NCBI RefSeq assembly: GCF_001625215.2
Contig: NC_030384.2
Location: 45,790,390 to 45,854,389 of the forward strand
DNA: 64,000 bases
Direction of reading: 5' to 3'
Source: Daucus carota subsp. sativus
Taxonomy: Eukaryota > Streptophyta > Magnoliopsida > Apiales > Apiaceae
A model generated the notes under the pieces. The model made no database searches. It was not told the origin of the DNA and worked only from the letters and a program-made list of their open reading frames with translations. Shown one piece after another: positions 48,734 to 60,221 of this stretch. The translations under genes and the position numbers were made by a program. Within the stretch, counting starts at the first letter, position 1. Each line of letters begins with the position of its first letter.

Positions 48734-50659
48734 TTACCAATAGTCATTGCACGAACAGACTCCATTCTGGAAATGGTGGAAACGAGTTGCATCTCTAATT
48801 ACAAATTGACGATCAACAATTTTGCTGACTAACTTTATAAAAATATGACAATCGGTGCATACTCTTAGGTTCTTTGTCACAAGTATCCGACTCCCCAGAG
48901 CAGTGTTCATTAGTGCAAATGCAATAGCCAGCCTTTCACTGTGGACTCTTGCACAACTAACAAGTTCAGAATTACCTCCATCATCGTCAATCTTCCTACG
49001 TTCACTGGTTTCCTTTGCTAAATCTTCCAATCTATTCAACATTGCATATATTTCCTCTGTTTGCGGATGGCTTCTATCCCCAGCCATAAAGAGATGATTC
49101 CTCCCACCGTACTCAACAGAACTAAAACCAGGGTCCTTTCTAAGCTTTCGTTCTCTCATCATCACCCGCACTTTCAGTATCCCTTCCGTGTATTTTGTCT
49201 CGGAGTATAAATTTGATAACAAGACGTAGTAACCAATATTTGTTGGTTCCAATTCAATGACTCGTTCAAAAGCCAACTCTGCAAGCTCCACGTTTCGGTG
49301 GATCTTGCAAGCACCCAAGAGTGCACCCCATACAGCCCCGTCAGGCTTGCCTGACATAGATTCGATGAGCTCTTGAGCTTCCTTAAGCCGGCCTGCCCGG
49401 CCTAGAAGATCAACAACGCAAGAATAATGCTCTGAACCAGGTTGCAGCCTATATTTCTTCTCCATTGAATCAAAATATTCCAATCCCCTTTTAGTTAGCC
49501 CTGCATGACTACATGCAGACAAAACGCTAACAAAAACGGTTTTATCAGGACGAATGCCTGCATCAATCATCTGGTCGAAAAGCTTCACAGCATCATCTCC
49601 ATGTCCGTGTATTCCATAGCCACCTATAATTGCTGTCCATGACACTAAATTCTTCTCTGGCATGTCATCGAAAATAGCCTGAGCTTTAACCAGGTTACCA
49701 CATCTAGCATACATATTAACCAGAGCATTCTGAAGGAACTGGTTGGATCCAAATCCTCTACGCTTGATTTTCTGTTCTACCTCCATACCAACCTCTGACG
49801 CACCAAGATTAGCACAAGACGACAGAACGGCAACAAGAGTCACCGGGTCCGGAGATACGCCCTTCAATTCCATCTCGCGATAAAGGTCAAGAACAAGATT
49901 GGCATGACCATTTTGCGCATACCCAGAAATCATAGCATTCCAAGATATCAAACCCTTTTCAGGCATCTCATCAAAGAACTTCCTACCACTCCAAACCGAA
50001 CCACACCGAACATACATCGTAAGCAAACAATTCCCCACCGACATATCACCATCCAAACCACACTTAACATTCAAACAATGCAATGACATCCCAAACCCCA
50101 AATGCAATGGAACAGTACAACCAGGAACCAAACCCAACATTGTAACCGAATTAACCGCCACACCCAACAACCTCATTCGACGAAACAACAAAACAGCATC
50201 ACAAAACTCTGAATTATGAGTATAACCAGCAATCAAAGCATTGTAACAAACAGTGAGCCTCCTAGCATACGTACTTTCATCAAACAGCTTACGTGCATTT
50301 TCGACTAAAAAACATTTACAGTACATTGACATCAGAGCCGTTTGAACAAAAGGCTCTGAGTGGCACCCGGTTCGAATAACATGGGCATGAAGCTGTTGAC
50401 CAGGGACAGGGAGACACAATGCGGCGCAAGATTTGAGAGCAAAAGGGAAAGTGAAGGCGTTTGGAGATGCGCCTGAGCTGAGTAGCTGAGGGTAGAGATA
50501 GAGAGCTTTTTGATAATGGCCTTGTTTGGCTAGCTCTCTCAGTTGTGTGTTCCATGAGCTGCAGCTGCTGGTATTACTAGTGCTACATATGTACCTTGTG
50601 TTAAACCTCAAAATTGTTGTGCTGCTGTAACATAAACTGTTGGCTGATCTGCTGATCAT
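48734..50659 (-). CDS. MEF10: DYW-class pentatricopeptide repeat protein, mitochondrial RNA editing factor (MEF10-like)
   Basis: This is a single-exon, 641-aa PLS-type PPR protein with E, E+ and DYW domains. The DYW domain is a cytidine deaminase that performs C-to-U editing of organelle transcripts at a site chosen by the PPR array. Visible marks are the repeats (e.g. VCYNALIAGYTHN, ISWNAMISGYAQNGHANLV, VSWTAIIGGYGIHG), HSERLA (zinc-binding His and catalytic Glu), CTDCH, and the C-terminal NDYW just before the TAA stop. The N-terminus (MISRSANSLCYSSTTILRF) is a typical organelle presequence. From memory it aligns throughout with Arabidopsis At3g11460 (MEF10), whose neighbour At3g11470 is the PPTase; here too they are adjacent and convergent, with stops about 550 bp apart. 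The editing target is not shown. Its first ~25 codons were copied by the adjoining duplication. Confidence 0.93.
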   Translation of the reverse strand: MISRSANSLCYSSTTILRFNTRYICSTSNTSSCSSWNTQLRELAKQGHYQKALYLYPQLLSSGASPNAFTFPFALKSCAALCLPVPGQQLHAHVIRTGCHSEPFVQTALMSMYCKCFLVENARKLFDESTYARRLTVCYNALIAGYTHNSEFCDAVLLFRRMRLLGVAVNSVTMLGLVPGCTVPLHLGFGMSLHCLNVKCGLDGDMSVGNCLLTMYVRCGSVWSGRKFFDEMPEKGLISWNAMISGYAQNGHANLVLDLYREMELKGVSPDPVTLVAVLSSCANLGASEVGMEVEQKIKRRGFGSNQFLQNALVNMYARCGNLVKAQAIFDDMPEKNLVSWTAIIGGYGIHGHGDDAVKLFDQMIDAGIRPDKTVFVSVLSACSHAGLTKRGLEYFDSMEKKYRLQPGSEHYSCVVDLLGRAGRLKEAQELIESMSGKPDGAVWGALLGACKIHRNVELAELAFERVIELEPTNIGYYVLLSNLYSETKYTEGILKVRVMMRERKLRKDPGFSSVEYGGRNHLFMAGDRSHPQTEEIYAMLNRLEDLAKETSERRKIDDDGGNSELVSCARVHSERLAIAFALMNTALGSRILVTKNLRVCTDCHIFIKLVSKIVDRQFVIRDATRFHHFQNGVCSCNDYW

Positions 50660-52399
50660 TTCATTTGATTTTTCCTCTGGTTTGTAACTTTGTATCTAAT
50701 CAGGATTCAGTGCAGTAGCCAACCTAATTCTGGTTCGAATGTTTTGAAGTACAGCATAGAATTTATTAGTCACATATTTTTATTTAATAATAAATATTTT
50801 AAACATAATAATCTGATTAGCGAGACTAAAAGTTTAATAATGTCCGAAAAATCAAACAACTTATATTTGAAAAAAATAGAAGAAGTGTTAGATTAATAAA
50901 ATGCTACTATAAAAGTTTGATTTCAAATTCAATCTTCAACTTATCGCCTTATCGGTGGTTGTCAAAAAGTTATTATGACAGCTTAACTTAAAAAACAGAC
51001 TTGACTGAATTATAATATATTTCAGTAGATACTTAACAACTAACCCATCCTACTCTGATAATTATTCGTTCACTGATTTAATCAGATTGAGATTACCTCT
51101 ATAAAATATATAAATCAAAACGGATTAGAAAAAACAAAAATGAACTAATTTTTATAGTATTAGTGCATCTAAAGACACGTGGAACCCTTTCTGCATTTTT
51201 GACTTTCTACCTGCTTAAAAATTGCACACTTGCATTGCAGTTTTATTTAGCAAGCATATACGATCACATCTTTCCTGTTGATAACGAGCCACGGGTAAAG
51301 TCCCGGAAGGTGTGGATCACATGTTGCCTATGTTTCAGGGCACCCATGAGTGCAATTTTAGACACAGAAGCTGATGAACCGGAGAGACCTCTAAATCAGT
51401 CATTCAAATTTAGTTTCCTTCCACAATTGCCCAAAACTTTAGGCTCAGCAATCATCCAGGTATATTCACCATCTTCTGTAGATTTTCGTGTACATATGTA
51501 CCTTTTGTTAAACCTCAAAATTGTTATGCTGCTGGAACATAAACTGTTGGCTGATCTGCTGACCATTTCATTTGATATTTCCTCTGGTTTGTATCTTGAG
51601 TATCTGCTAAGGATTCAGTGGAGTAGCTAACTTAGTTCTGGTTCGAATGTTTTGAAGTATAGTAATAAAATTATAAATTATATTAGTTATATATTTTTAT
51701 TTAATAATAAAAATTTCAAAAATAATAATTTTAATGATGAGATTAAAAATTTAATAATGTTCATGAAAAAATCCAACAACTTATATTTGGAAAAATTGAA
51801 GAAGTATTAGATTAACAAAATGCTATAAAAATTTAATTTCAACTTCGATCTTCAACTTATGGATGGTTGTCAGAAAGTTATTTTGACATCTTGCCTTAAA
51901 AAACGGACTTTGCTGAATTATATTATATATCAGTAGATACTTGACAATTAACACATCCTACACGTTGATAATTATTTGTTCACAGATTTTATCATATTGA
52001 GCTTACCTCTGTTAAATATATAAATGAAACCGGATTTTAAAAAAAAAACGAAAATGAACTTATTTTATGTATTAGTGCATCTAAAGACATGTGGAACCCT
52101 TTCTGAAATTTTTAACTTTTTACATGCTTAAAAAATTGCACACTTGCATTACAGCAAGAATATACGCTCACAACTTCCCTGTTGATAACGAGCCACGGGT
52201 AAAGTCCCGGAAGCTGTAGATCACATGTAGCCTATGTTTCAGGGCACCCGTGAGTGCAATTTTAGACACAGAAGCTGGTGAACCGGAGAGACCTCTAAAT
52301 CAGTCATTTAAATTTAGTTTTCTTCCACAATTACCCAAAACTTTAGGCTCAGCAATCATCCAGATATATTCACCATCTTCTGTAGATTTTCGTGTACAT
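50586..52399. repeat. Tandem duplication of ~906 bp (unit A 50586-51491, unit B 51492-52399)
   Basis: The unit starts ACATATGTACCTT and ends CGTGTACAT. The two copies are similar along the whole length, with scattered substitutions and small indels. The unit includes the first ~25 codons of the PPR gene (minus strand) and the sequence leading to small tail-anchored gene 2. The PPR start in unit B still reads ATG followed by VSRSANSLCSSS in an open frame, but lacks the rest of the gene. Both units contain a segment (AGTGCAATTTTAGACACAG) that also resembles the region upstream of small gene 1 near 41335. Confidence 0.85.
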
Positions 52400-52429
52400 T
52401 TTTCTGAATAGGCTTCCTAGAAACAAAAA

Positions 52430-52774
52430 ATGGAGTCCTCCGATGATTCATTTCCCGCTGCTGATGTAGAGAAAGAGTTGAACCCGGGTAATAACACGTC
52501 CGTAGAGGTTGATTCTGTCTCATCTCAAATTGCGGAGGTAGGCAATTTTTATGCTGATGCACAGAAACAAAAAGTATTGATTGTATGGGAAAATGTGAAA
52601 ATATATGTGATATTATTGTATGTGCAGGGAAAAGGTGTAGCGAAGAAGGGGGAGAAAGGAAAGAATGATCCGGTGCAAACGTTTAAAACAACCATGATTG
52701 TCTCGGGAGTCCTCATCGTGCTGGCTGGTGTAGCATTGGCCATATCCAAGAAACTAAGAGAGAATAAAGCTTAG
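52430..52774 (+). CDS. Small single-pass tail-anchored protein, copy 2 (84 aa)
   Basis: Two exons (52430-52537, 52628-52774) give 84 aa. It is a paralogue of the gene at 41684-42024, with the same order of an acidic Ser-rich N-terminus (SFPAADVEKELNPG), a basic GEKGKND segment, one membrane helix (MIVSGVLIVLAGVALAI) and a basic RENKA tail. The phase-0 intron lies at the equivalent place. That intron is 90 nt and free of stops, so the unspliced reading frame is also open (114 aa). The splice form is preferred because it matches copy 1, whose intron is 80 nt. The family is not recognised. Confidence 0.75.
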   Translation: MESSDDSFPAADVEKELNPGNNTSVEVDSVSSQIAEVGNFYADAQKQKVLIVWENVKIYVILLYVQGKGVAKKGEKGKNDPVQTFKTTMIVSGVLIVLAGVALAISKKLRENKA

Positions 52775-54884
52775 GTAGTAAGATACTTGAATGAGAAATC
52801 TACCTGGATACAACTTGATGCCATCTTGATCATCATCACAACTATTTGTTTAGTTGGTTTGTCATCGGTTATACATGTAAAAGCTCATTTTTTTTCTTTT
52901 TCTTTTTATGTTTTCCAATGTAGTATGACAGTTGATTCGAGTTTTAATCTTTTCTTCGTCTTCTTTAAGGATTATTTCTTACGAGTTATTGATGGAATTT
53001 GCATAACTTCGGGATTTTGTGATATTATATTGACAGTATATAACGGTGATCGGTGAAAAACGATGATTCATATATATTTCAAAAAATTTATATGATTAAG
53101 GTTGTTATAATTTTTGATGATCCGGAAGATATATGTACGTAAGTTTTACAGATATAGGATCGATATCAGACTAAAATCCTTTAGGGGTCGTTTGGCTCAA
53201 GGAGTGGTATGAGGTTGGAACGAAGAATCGGGTTAAGATGGTACGGGGATGAGGTATCATTCTTGATATCATGTGTTTGGTTGAGTGATGGAATGAATAA
53301 TATATTGAATTTAAATATTTTTAAATTATTTTTTTTATTGATGAAAAATAATTTTATAATTTTATTTTATCCAATTTTGAGTTATTGATTTACTTTTGTG
53401 TCAAGCATTTGATGTAATTGTATATAAAATAAAAATATTTTTGATTCCTCATACCCATGTTTTATACACACCTTCCCCTTAAGGTATCAAAAACCCATAA
53501 CTTGGGGTTTGAGGTATGGGTTTGAACGAATAAATTTTCCAACCAAACATGAGTTATGGGTCTGGAATGAACCAAACCCATACCTGATACCTGAAAAAGC
53601 TGAACCAAACAACCCCTTACTCAGCTATAGATTCCGAATTTGTAGGGGAAAAAAAAATGTTATCATGAGCTGAGGTATGTCCCGTGGCTATGCAAAGATC
53701 TTCAACTTAACAGAGTATCCTTCCTTTTAAGTTATAAGACTGTGTCCGATGTGCTCTTTAACTAATTTCAAATTTCAAATTTAAAGAGCTAAAAGTTTTT
53801 TTAAAATTTAAGAGTTTATTTTCTTGAATTTTTATTAAACCCTTGTAATATTTACTTTTCAAACAAATAGTAACCTTTTTCTTATTAACTTCTACATACG
53901 GGATCCTTAAATTCAAACATTTTGAATAACAAAGGAATATTATGTGTGTAAAATATAAAACTAAGGTCATAAAAATACTATTCATAGGGCGAAAATACGA
54001 AAACACATCACTCACAATAGTCAAACAAAATAATATTATTGAGAATTTTTCTTCTATAATTTAAATTTAGATTATTATTATTGATTTATAAAATTTTTAT
54101 TTTATAATTCCAGGATTAAATATATATTTAATAAGGTGTAGCTTTTTGCTCAATACTAGAGTCGACAATGTTATAACTAATTTAGTCGCGATAACATTTT
54201 TTGTCCAGTGGATTCGATTTGAGAGAAATTTTAAACCTCTACCCAAATTGTCATTTAGCTCTGATTGAGAGTGATGTTTCAGAGTAATGTTAAAAATTGA
54301 CATCTCGACGAAAAAATGCTAATATTTAATTAAATTGTTGTTTGATATGTTTTTTGATATGTTTTTTTGATATTTATATATTTTGAGTTATAATATAAAA
54401 AATAATATCTTATATGAAATTTGATAATAAAATATGTGACGGTTTTATGTAAAAACTAAAAAACAACATTTTAAAAATATACGAGGATATATGTTTTTCT
54501 TAAAAATATATTTTCGGCCAAAAACTGATAGTATGATAAAAAAAATTCAGCTTTACGAAACAATTATTAGCCCTTTTTTCAGAAAAAATACCGTTAGTCC
54601 GCAACACCAATAAGAAACGGGTCCAAACAACCGCGTGGGGAGAGTAGCGAAGGCAGGGGTAAAATGGTAAGCGTGCATAGCAGGACAGCAGTGTTATAGT
54701 GTATGTATCTTTTTACCCAAAAAAATAGGCGTGCATATATATCCAACGGTGTTAAAAGAGTTGAACCCGATAAACGCTAGCTCGCGGCAGAGTCTGTGTA
54801 ATTAAATCTAGGGTTTCTTTCGCACTCAATAAAAAAGAGGGACAAAAAGCACCCCCTTCTTCACCATTCAGATTACTCCTCTCG
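52775..54884. other. Intergenic with one Tourist-like MITE
   Basis: It contains the 3'UTR of small gene 2, the MITE at 53184-53616, AT-rich filler, and the promoter and 5' leader of the hnRNP-Q-like gene near 54780-54884 (GTTTCTTTCGCACTC and GATTACTCC words). No other gene was supported. Confidence 0.5.
53184..53616. mobile_element. Tourist-like (PIF/Harbinger) MITE with TTA target duplication
   Basis: The left end GGGGTCGTTTGGCTCA and the right end TGAACCAAACAACCCC form inverted repeats. TTA lies at 53181-53183 and 53617-53619. Length is 433 bp, and the interior carries mirrored GAGGTATGGG-type words. No transposase. Confidence 0.88.
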
Positions 54885-55850
54885 GTAAGCCTCTTTCCTC
54901 TTGTTCAATTCCTCCGCAACAACTAATTAGATCTGTAACTCAATTGTGTTCTTCAATTTGTGCTTTTCCGTTCAATTGATTATTAATTATTAAAGATGTT
55001 GAAATTTATTGGCGCCTCCACAATTTTTAATTCTTTGTTTCCGGTAGTCCTGGCTCAGAACTCACAATTGATTATTCGTACTTCGGTATATCTGACATAT
55101 TTTACGGAATTGATATCGAAAATCTTGATAATTAACATTTGATGCCTCTAAGTTGGAACAAGAGTATGCTCATTGCATCTAGCTTTGCGTAATTAGTTAT
55201 TAGATTGAGGCGCATTTTAAATTGTTAATTGGTTACGAGTCAGAAGATGCACTGAGTTCTTGTGATGGAATGTAGTTTTGTTATATATTTCCAGGAATTG
55301 AGTAGCGTAGTTATAGTTATGATAATTTATGTTAATTACGGATCTTTTCACTTGACATGAATTGCTGAATTTATGTTACTTGTGTAAAATTCACTTGTAT
55401 TACCATTTCTCATTGTTGTTATTTGTTCTTGTTGTTTCTTGGTCCTTCTTTCCTCTTTTGTTGTAAATGCATTATTCCTGATGATAGTTAGCCTTAAAAT
55501 TTGGCCATTATTTTTTGGGCGTCATTCGGTATCTAATTTCAGGAAGATCGTAGCTTCTCTTTTAACCTGTTGAGCATTATCATCCTCTTGAGGATCATTC
55601 ACATTCTCTCTTGATTGTCTCGATAATTATTTGTGCCATGCTTTTAATCATCCTTTATTGATAATTAATAATCACGTTGAAACTCCTTGAAGCCATATCT
55701 AATGGCACAAATTCAATCAAAATTCTCACTCTTGAACTCCTTTTGGCCTTTCGTTTTGTTTCGGCCTGCCCATTTTTGTATCTTTCTCTCTTCAAATGCT
55801 TGTGGCTTCTGTGCTTCTACCACAGTTGCTGTGAAAGCATATATTTCCAG
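54885..55850 (+). other. Probable 5'UTR intron of the hnRNP-Q-like gene
   Basis: The donor CTCTCG|GTAAGCC and the acceptor ATTTCCAG| lie 9 bp before the ATG at 55860. The intron is about 966 bp. Long first introns in the leader are common for plant RNA-binding protein genes and can raise expression. Confidence 0.5.
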
Positions 55851-55859
55851 ATATACAAG

Positions 55860-58800
55860 ATGCCTAGGACAAGGTCAAATGCTTCAACAGTTAAATCAAG
55901 TGAACCTGGAAAACCTGCAGCGGCAGAAAAGCCTGTTCAGCTTATAGAGCCGGTAGTGTCTGATGGGGATAATGATGAGACAGTTGAAGAAGAAGTTGAG
56001 TATGAAGAGGTAGAAGTGGAAGAAGAAGAGGAGGAGGAGGAGGAGGAGGAAGAGGTCGAAGAAGAGGAAGAAGAAGAGGAAGAGGAGGAGGAAGAAGTTG
56101 AGGAGGAAGAAAAGGATGCGAGTGTCTCTAACAAAGCTGGTTCACGCAAAGGCCAAGATAGTGATGATGAGATGATAAATGCTGAAGCAGCAGAGGATGA
56201 GGAGAAAAAGCATGCCGAGTTACTTGCCCTTCCTCCTCATGGTTCAGAAGTATACCTAGGTGGTATCCCTCATGATGCTTCTGAAGACGAATTGAAGGGG
56301 TTCTGTGGATCCATAGGGGAAGTCACAGAGGTAATCTTAGATACTGTATAGATGATTGATAAGCAATGTATCTTAAAAGGCTCTGTCTTATTTACTATGT
56401 GGCTCACATTTTGTTTGTTCACTTGTTATGCGGAAAACAGGTCCGTATTATGAAAGGAAAAGACTCGAGTGAAAATAAGGGTTATGCTTTTGTTACCTTT
56501 AGAAGTAAGGATTTGGCTACCAAGGCCATTAAAGACCTCAATAATACTGAATTTAAGGTATTCTTATCATTATTCCTTCCATGATATTTGCTGCTCTGTA
56601 TGCACTTGAAAGTGACTCATATTGAGCTTTATTAATATACAGGGTAGGAAGGTAAAGTGTTCAACATCTCAAGCGAAGCATAAGTTATTTGTAGGTAATA
56701 TTCCTAAAAGTTGGGGAGAGGAAGATATAAAGAAAATTGTGACCAAGGTAGGGCCAGGGGTCAACGGTGTGGAACTGCTAAAGGTTTGTGATAATTTTCC
56801 ACTTCCATATCTTTATCTAGGGGATTATCATCAGAATCTATCTTAACATTGTATGTGTTTTCCTCGAATGTCAGGACCCCCAAAATTCCAGTCGAAATCG
56901 TGGTTTTGTATTCATTGAGTACTATAATCATGCCTGTGCGGAGTATTCTAGGCAAAAGATGTCGAACCCAAAATTTAAGCTCGATGACAATGCTCCAACT
57001 GTGAGTTGGGCTGACCCGAAAAATGCAGAATCATCTGCTTCTTCACAGGTGTAGTTTTGCTATGTTATAACCCATTACAAGATTTCTCTTTACCTCACTT
57101 CAGTGTTCCATATATTGATTTTGCACAGTAAATGCTTAGAAATATGAACATGTGTCATGTCTGCTTCTGAGTTGTTATTAAATCTTAAAACGCCTCTAAT
57201 AGTATATTTTGGTTGCTTTCTTAGTAACATAGTGTGGATAAAGACTACGTGTTAAATCTTCTTTTCAAAAGCACTTGTTCATCTCACCGAATTCTATTAT
57301 AAATTGTCAATCAACCATCATATTGCTGTTACCCTGTTAGTATAAAGTGAACAAACTTATACATGTGTTAATAATGATTAACTTGTGTAGAATTATGTCA
57401 ATTTGCTGGCTAGGAAGTCGTTGCAGTCATAATTTATCAAAATTAAGCTGCCATGTTTGGATTGTAGCGGCTTAATGTTCTATGATATGGAATTGAGCAC
57501 TAGAGTCTGGTGTTATGGTTTTTAATACCTTAAAAAGGCCACCCTGTTAGCTTTTGAATGTATGGTTAAAATTTGTTCTGGATGCTACTGCAGGTCAAAG
57601 CAGTGTACGTGAAGAACTTACCCAAAAACATCACCCAGGATCAGTTAAAAGATGTTTTTGAGCACCATGGAAAGATTACAAAAGTAGTTCTACCTCCTGC
57701 AAAGGCAGGACAAGAAAAGAGCAGATTTGGCTTTGTTCACTTTGCGGACAGGTCAAGTGCCCTAAAGGCTTTAAAGAACACCGAGAAGTATGAGATAGAA
57801 GGTATGTCAGTGTTCTTGTTTCTTGTATTGGGTTGTTACTTGATAAAGAATTAGCCATGATGATTTCGAAATTCATTTTGCTAGGCCAAGTGTTGGAGTG
57901 CTCACTTGCCAAGCCTCAAGCAGATCAAAGGTCATCTGGATTTTCAAGTTCTTCAAAAGCAGCGTTGCTTCCTAGTTACCAGCCTCCAGTTGGTTATGGA
58001 TTGGTTGGGGGTGCCTATGGTGCTCTCAGTGCTGGATATGGCGGTGCAGGCTTTGGGCAGGTGGAAACAGATTTCTTCTCTTGACATTCTGTATCTTCTT
58101 AAATTTTTATTTTATTTTTAACTTTTGAGGTTGCTTGATGTTGAATTCATTGATTGATTTTGTTTAGTGCCTATTCGAGTATTCACTGTACTATATAATT
58201 AAAGTCACAAAAATACTTGCTATTAGATGTCCATAATTTAACAGTTGTAATTATAATCTTTCACGAGTTCATGTGTTTGTGAGTGGGCCTCTTGGTTACG
58301 AAGTATCTATTAATAAGTGGAGCAGAGAGGTAATACCTTTAAACTTGACGCGGGGTGCATGATCAAGTGGGAATACTAGAAGCAATGACTTTTGACACTA
58401 AATTACTGCTTTCAGTCAATTCATTTTTGTTTCTATTGTTGCAAAGTTACTTACAAGATTGGATCCGGTGCTAATGTAATCTTGAATTTTTGTAGCCACT
58501 GGTATATGGAAGGGGACCCGCACCTGGCATGGCAATGATGCCTATGCTTCTCCCAGATGGAAGAATTGGATATGTTTTGTAAGTGTTCCACTTCCACACT
58601 CTTCTCACTTTTTAAACATAATATTGATCTATCTTAGTTTTGTGACTTCTGAACATCATATCTTACCATCAACCATCTCTTAGAATTGCCGGACACTTGG
58701 TTATCAATATGTTTAGGTAGCAGTGTCTAGAGTTGATACTGATGGGTACAACTACAGTTAGCTTTTTATATGCCAGTTTGTGAGTCTGGAAGCCTTATTA

Positions 58801-59349
58801 CCCAAGGTGGATTTCAGTTATAACTTGCAAGTGATTTTCACTCAATCTAATCTGCCCCATCTTATACCTCGAAGTTTGACCTGTAAGTAAACAAGGAAAA
58901 ACACTTGCAACTATTAAAATGGACGCATGCACTGCCAGGCTTAAATTCATAGAGATTGGATTGCTAAACCTTTACCTGAAAACTGTTTAACTAATATAAG
59001 TAGAGAAGCATATCTTGCAAAGTAGATTGTACAAAGCGGATGCATTAATTAATCTTGCATTTCTTTAGTATTTTTGTTCGTTTACTTATTTGCTACCTCT
59101 TTATGCCTTAAATTTAGCAAAACAAAATAAATCAAGTTATTTTCCTTATACAGGCAGCAGCCAGGAGCACAGCCCTACAGTAGTCCACCACCTCCCCAAC
59201 AACAAAGAGGTGGTAGGAGTGGAGGAAGGAGTGGTGGAAGTTCAAGTGGTGGAAGGAGTGGAGGAAGAGGTGGGGGTGGAAGCTCTAGTGGTGGAAGGCG
59301 TGACAGTGGCGGCTACAGTGGTGGTCGTAACCGTTATAATCCATACTAA
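55860..59349 (+). CDS. Three-RRM hnRNP-Q/LIF2-like RNA-binding protein
   Basis: Eight coding exons (55860-56330, 56441-56557, 56643-56783, 56875-57048, 57594-57801, 57885-58060, 58496-58578, 59154-59349) give 521 aa, all in phase. The order is: a short basic N-terminus (MPRTRSNAS); a strongly acidic Glu tract (about residues 42-100); RRM1 (VYLGGIPHDASEDEL... KGYAFVTF); RRM2 (KLFVGNIPKSW... NRGFVFIEYY); RRM3 (AVYVKNLPKNITQDQL... FGFVHFADRSSALKA); a Gly/Tyr-rich linker; the conserved MLLPDGRIGYVLQQPG segment; and an RGG/SGG-rich tail ending NRYNPY. This architecture matches Arabidopsis LIF2 (LHP1-interacting factor, At4g00830) and its relatives, nuclear proteins acting in chromatin and RNA regulation. 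Which paralogue is not resolved. The frame upstream of 55860 is intron, not coding. Confidence 0.93.
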
Positions 59350-60221
59350 CAATCTTTATATCCTCTGAGGATTACCTGACAACAAATGTTTATCAAATTA
59401 TGCATGTTCTGATATTTTAAATTTCAGTTTAATGCTTGGCATATTTTCGGATTCTCAAGTGTTGCAATCAAAGTCCTGTTAAAACTTTTAGCTTTGGCAT
59501 TTGATTTAGCTGGTGAGTTTAGAGCTCACTCTTGTTATCCGTTAAACAACTAATTTTATATACCTTTGCAGTACCGAAATTAAGTTTCATTCAAATCTCA
59601 GCTCTAGAAAGTGGCTTTGAGATTCCAGAACTGCAATGAACAAAGTGTGTTTATCATTGAGAATGGATGTCTGGGGTCAGCGGCTAATCCAGAAATCATT
59701 TTAGAGGGGGCGTTTTTTGAATAAAAAATTTCATATGAGCAGCGTGTTTGTTTATAATTGAGAATGGATGTCTGCGGTCAGCGGCTAATCCAGAAATCAT
59801 TTTAGAGGGGGCGTTTTTTGAATAAAAAAATTCATGGCTACAAAATATGGACTCAAACTGTAGGTGTGTCTCAAGCAGTGAGCTGAAATAAAAGCCAAAA
59901 AGCACTGCAATAGCATTCGACTTGTAACTGTCAAAGATGATCAAAGCAACAAATGAATCTATCACTATCAGCAAATATTCACTTCCAAACTTAAAAAACA
60001 GCTCAGACAATTTACACCTGTTTATTCAGCTCAAACAACAAATCAGAACAGCAAATAAACGAATCAAAGTGACATCCAAAGCACTCACACAGGGATCTAT
60101 CAATCTCACTTTCAATTAATTATCCTCAGTTTCACGAGAAGAGAACTATTGACTAGTATAAGCAGGAACAAAATCAACAATGTGACAACCAGTTGAAAAA
60201 TCAGGAAACTGATCTTCTAGA
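59350..60221. other. Intergenic between convergent genes; 101-bp tandem repeat
   Basis: It contains the 3' ends of both neighbours and a tandem repeat at about 59646-59847. No gene was recognised. The short frames on both strands have no coding character. Confidence 0.5.
59646..59847. repeat. Tandem repeat, two 101-bp units
   Basis: AGAATGGATGTCTGNGGTCA begins at 59660 and again at 59761, with near identity through AGAGGGGGCGTTTTTTGAAT. Only a few differences are seen, so it is young. Confidence 0.85.

Noticed and set aside
51163-51630. 155-codon plus-strand frame crossing the junction of the tandem duplication
   Set aside because: It spans the duplication joint, is broken in the sister unit, and has no recognisable domain; it is probably chance.
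55937-56149. Minus-strand poly-serine frame
   Set aside because: It is the antisense of the glutamate tract in the hnRNP-Q-like gene.
59090-59368. Valine/glycine-rich plus-strand frame
   Set aside because: It is out of frame with the last exon of the hnRNP-Q-like gene. The spliced frame gives the expected RGG tail and NRYNPY end.
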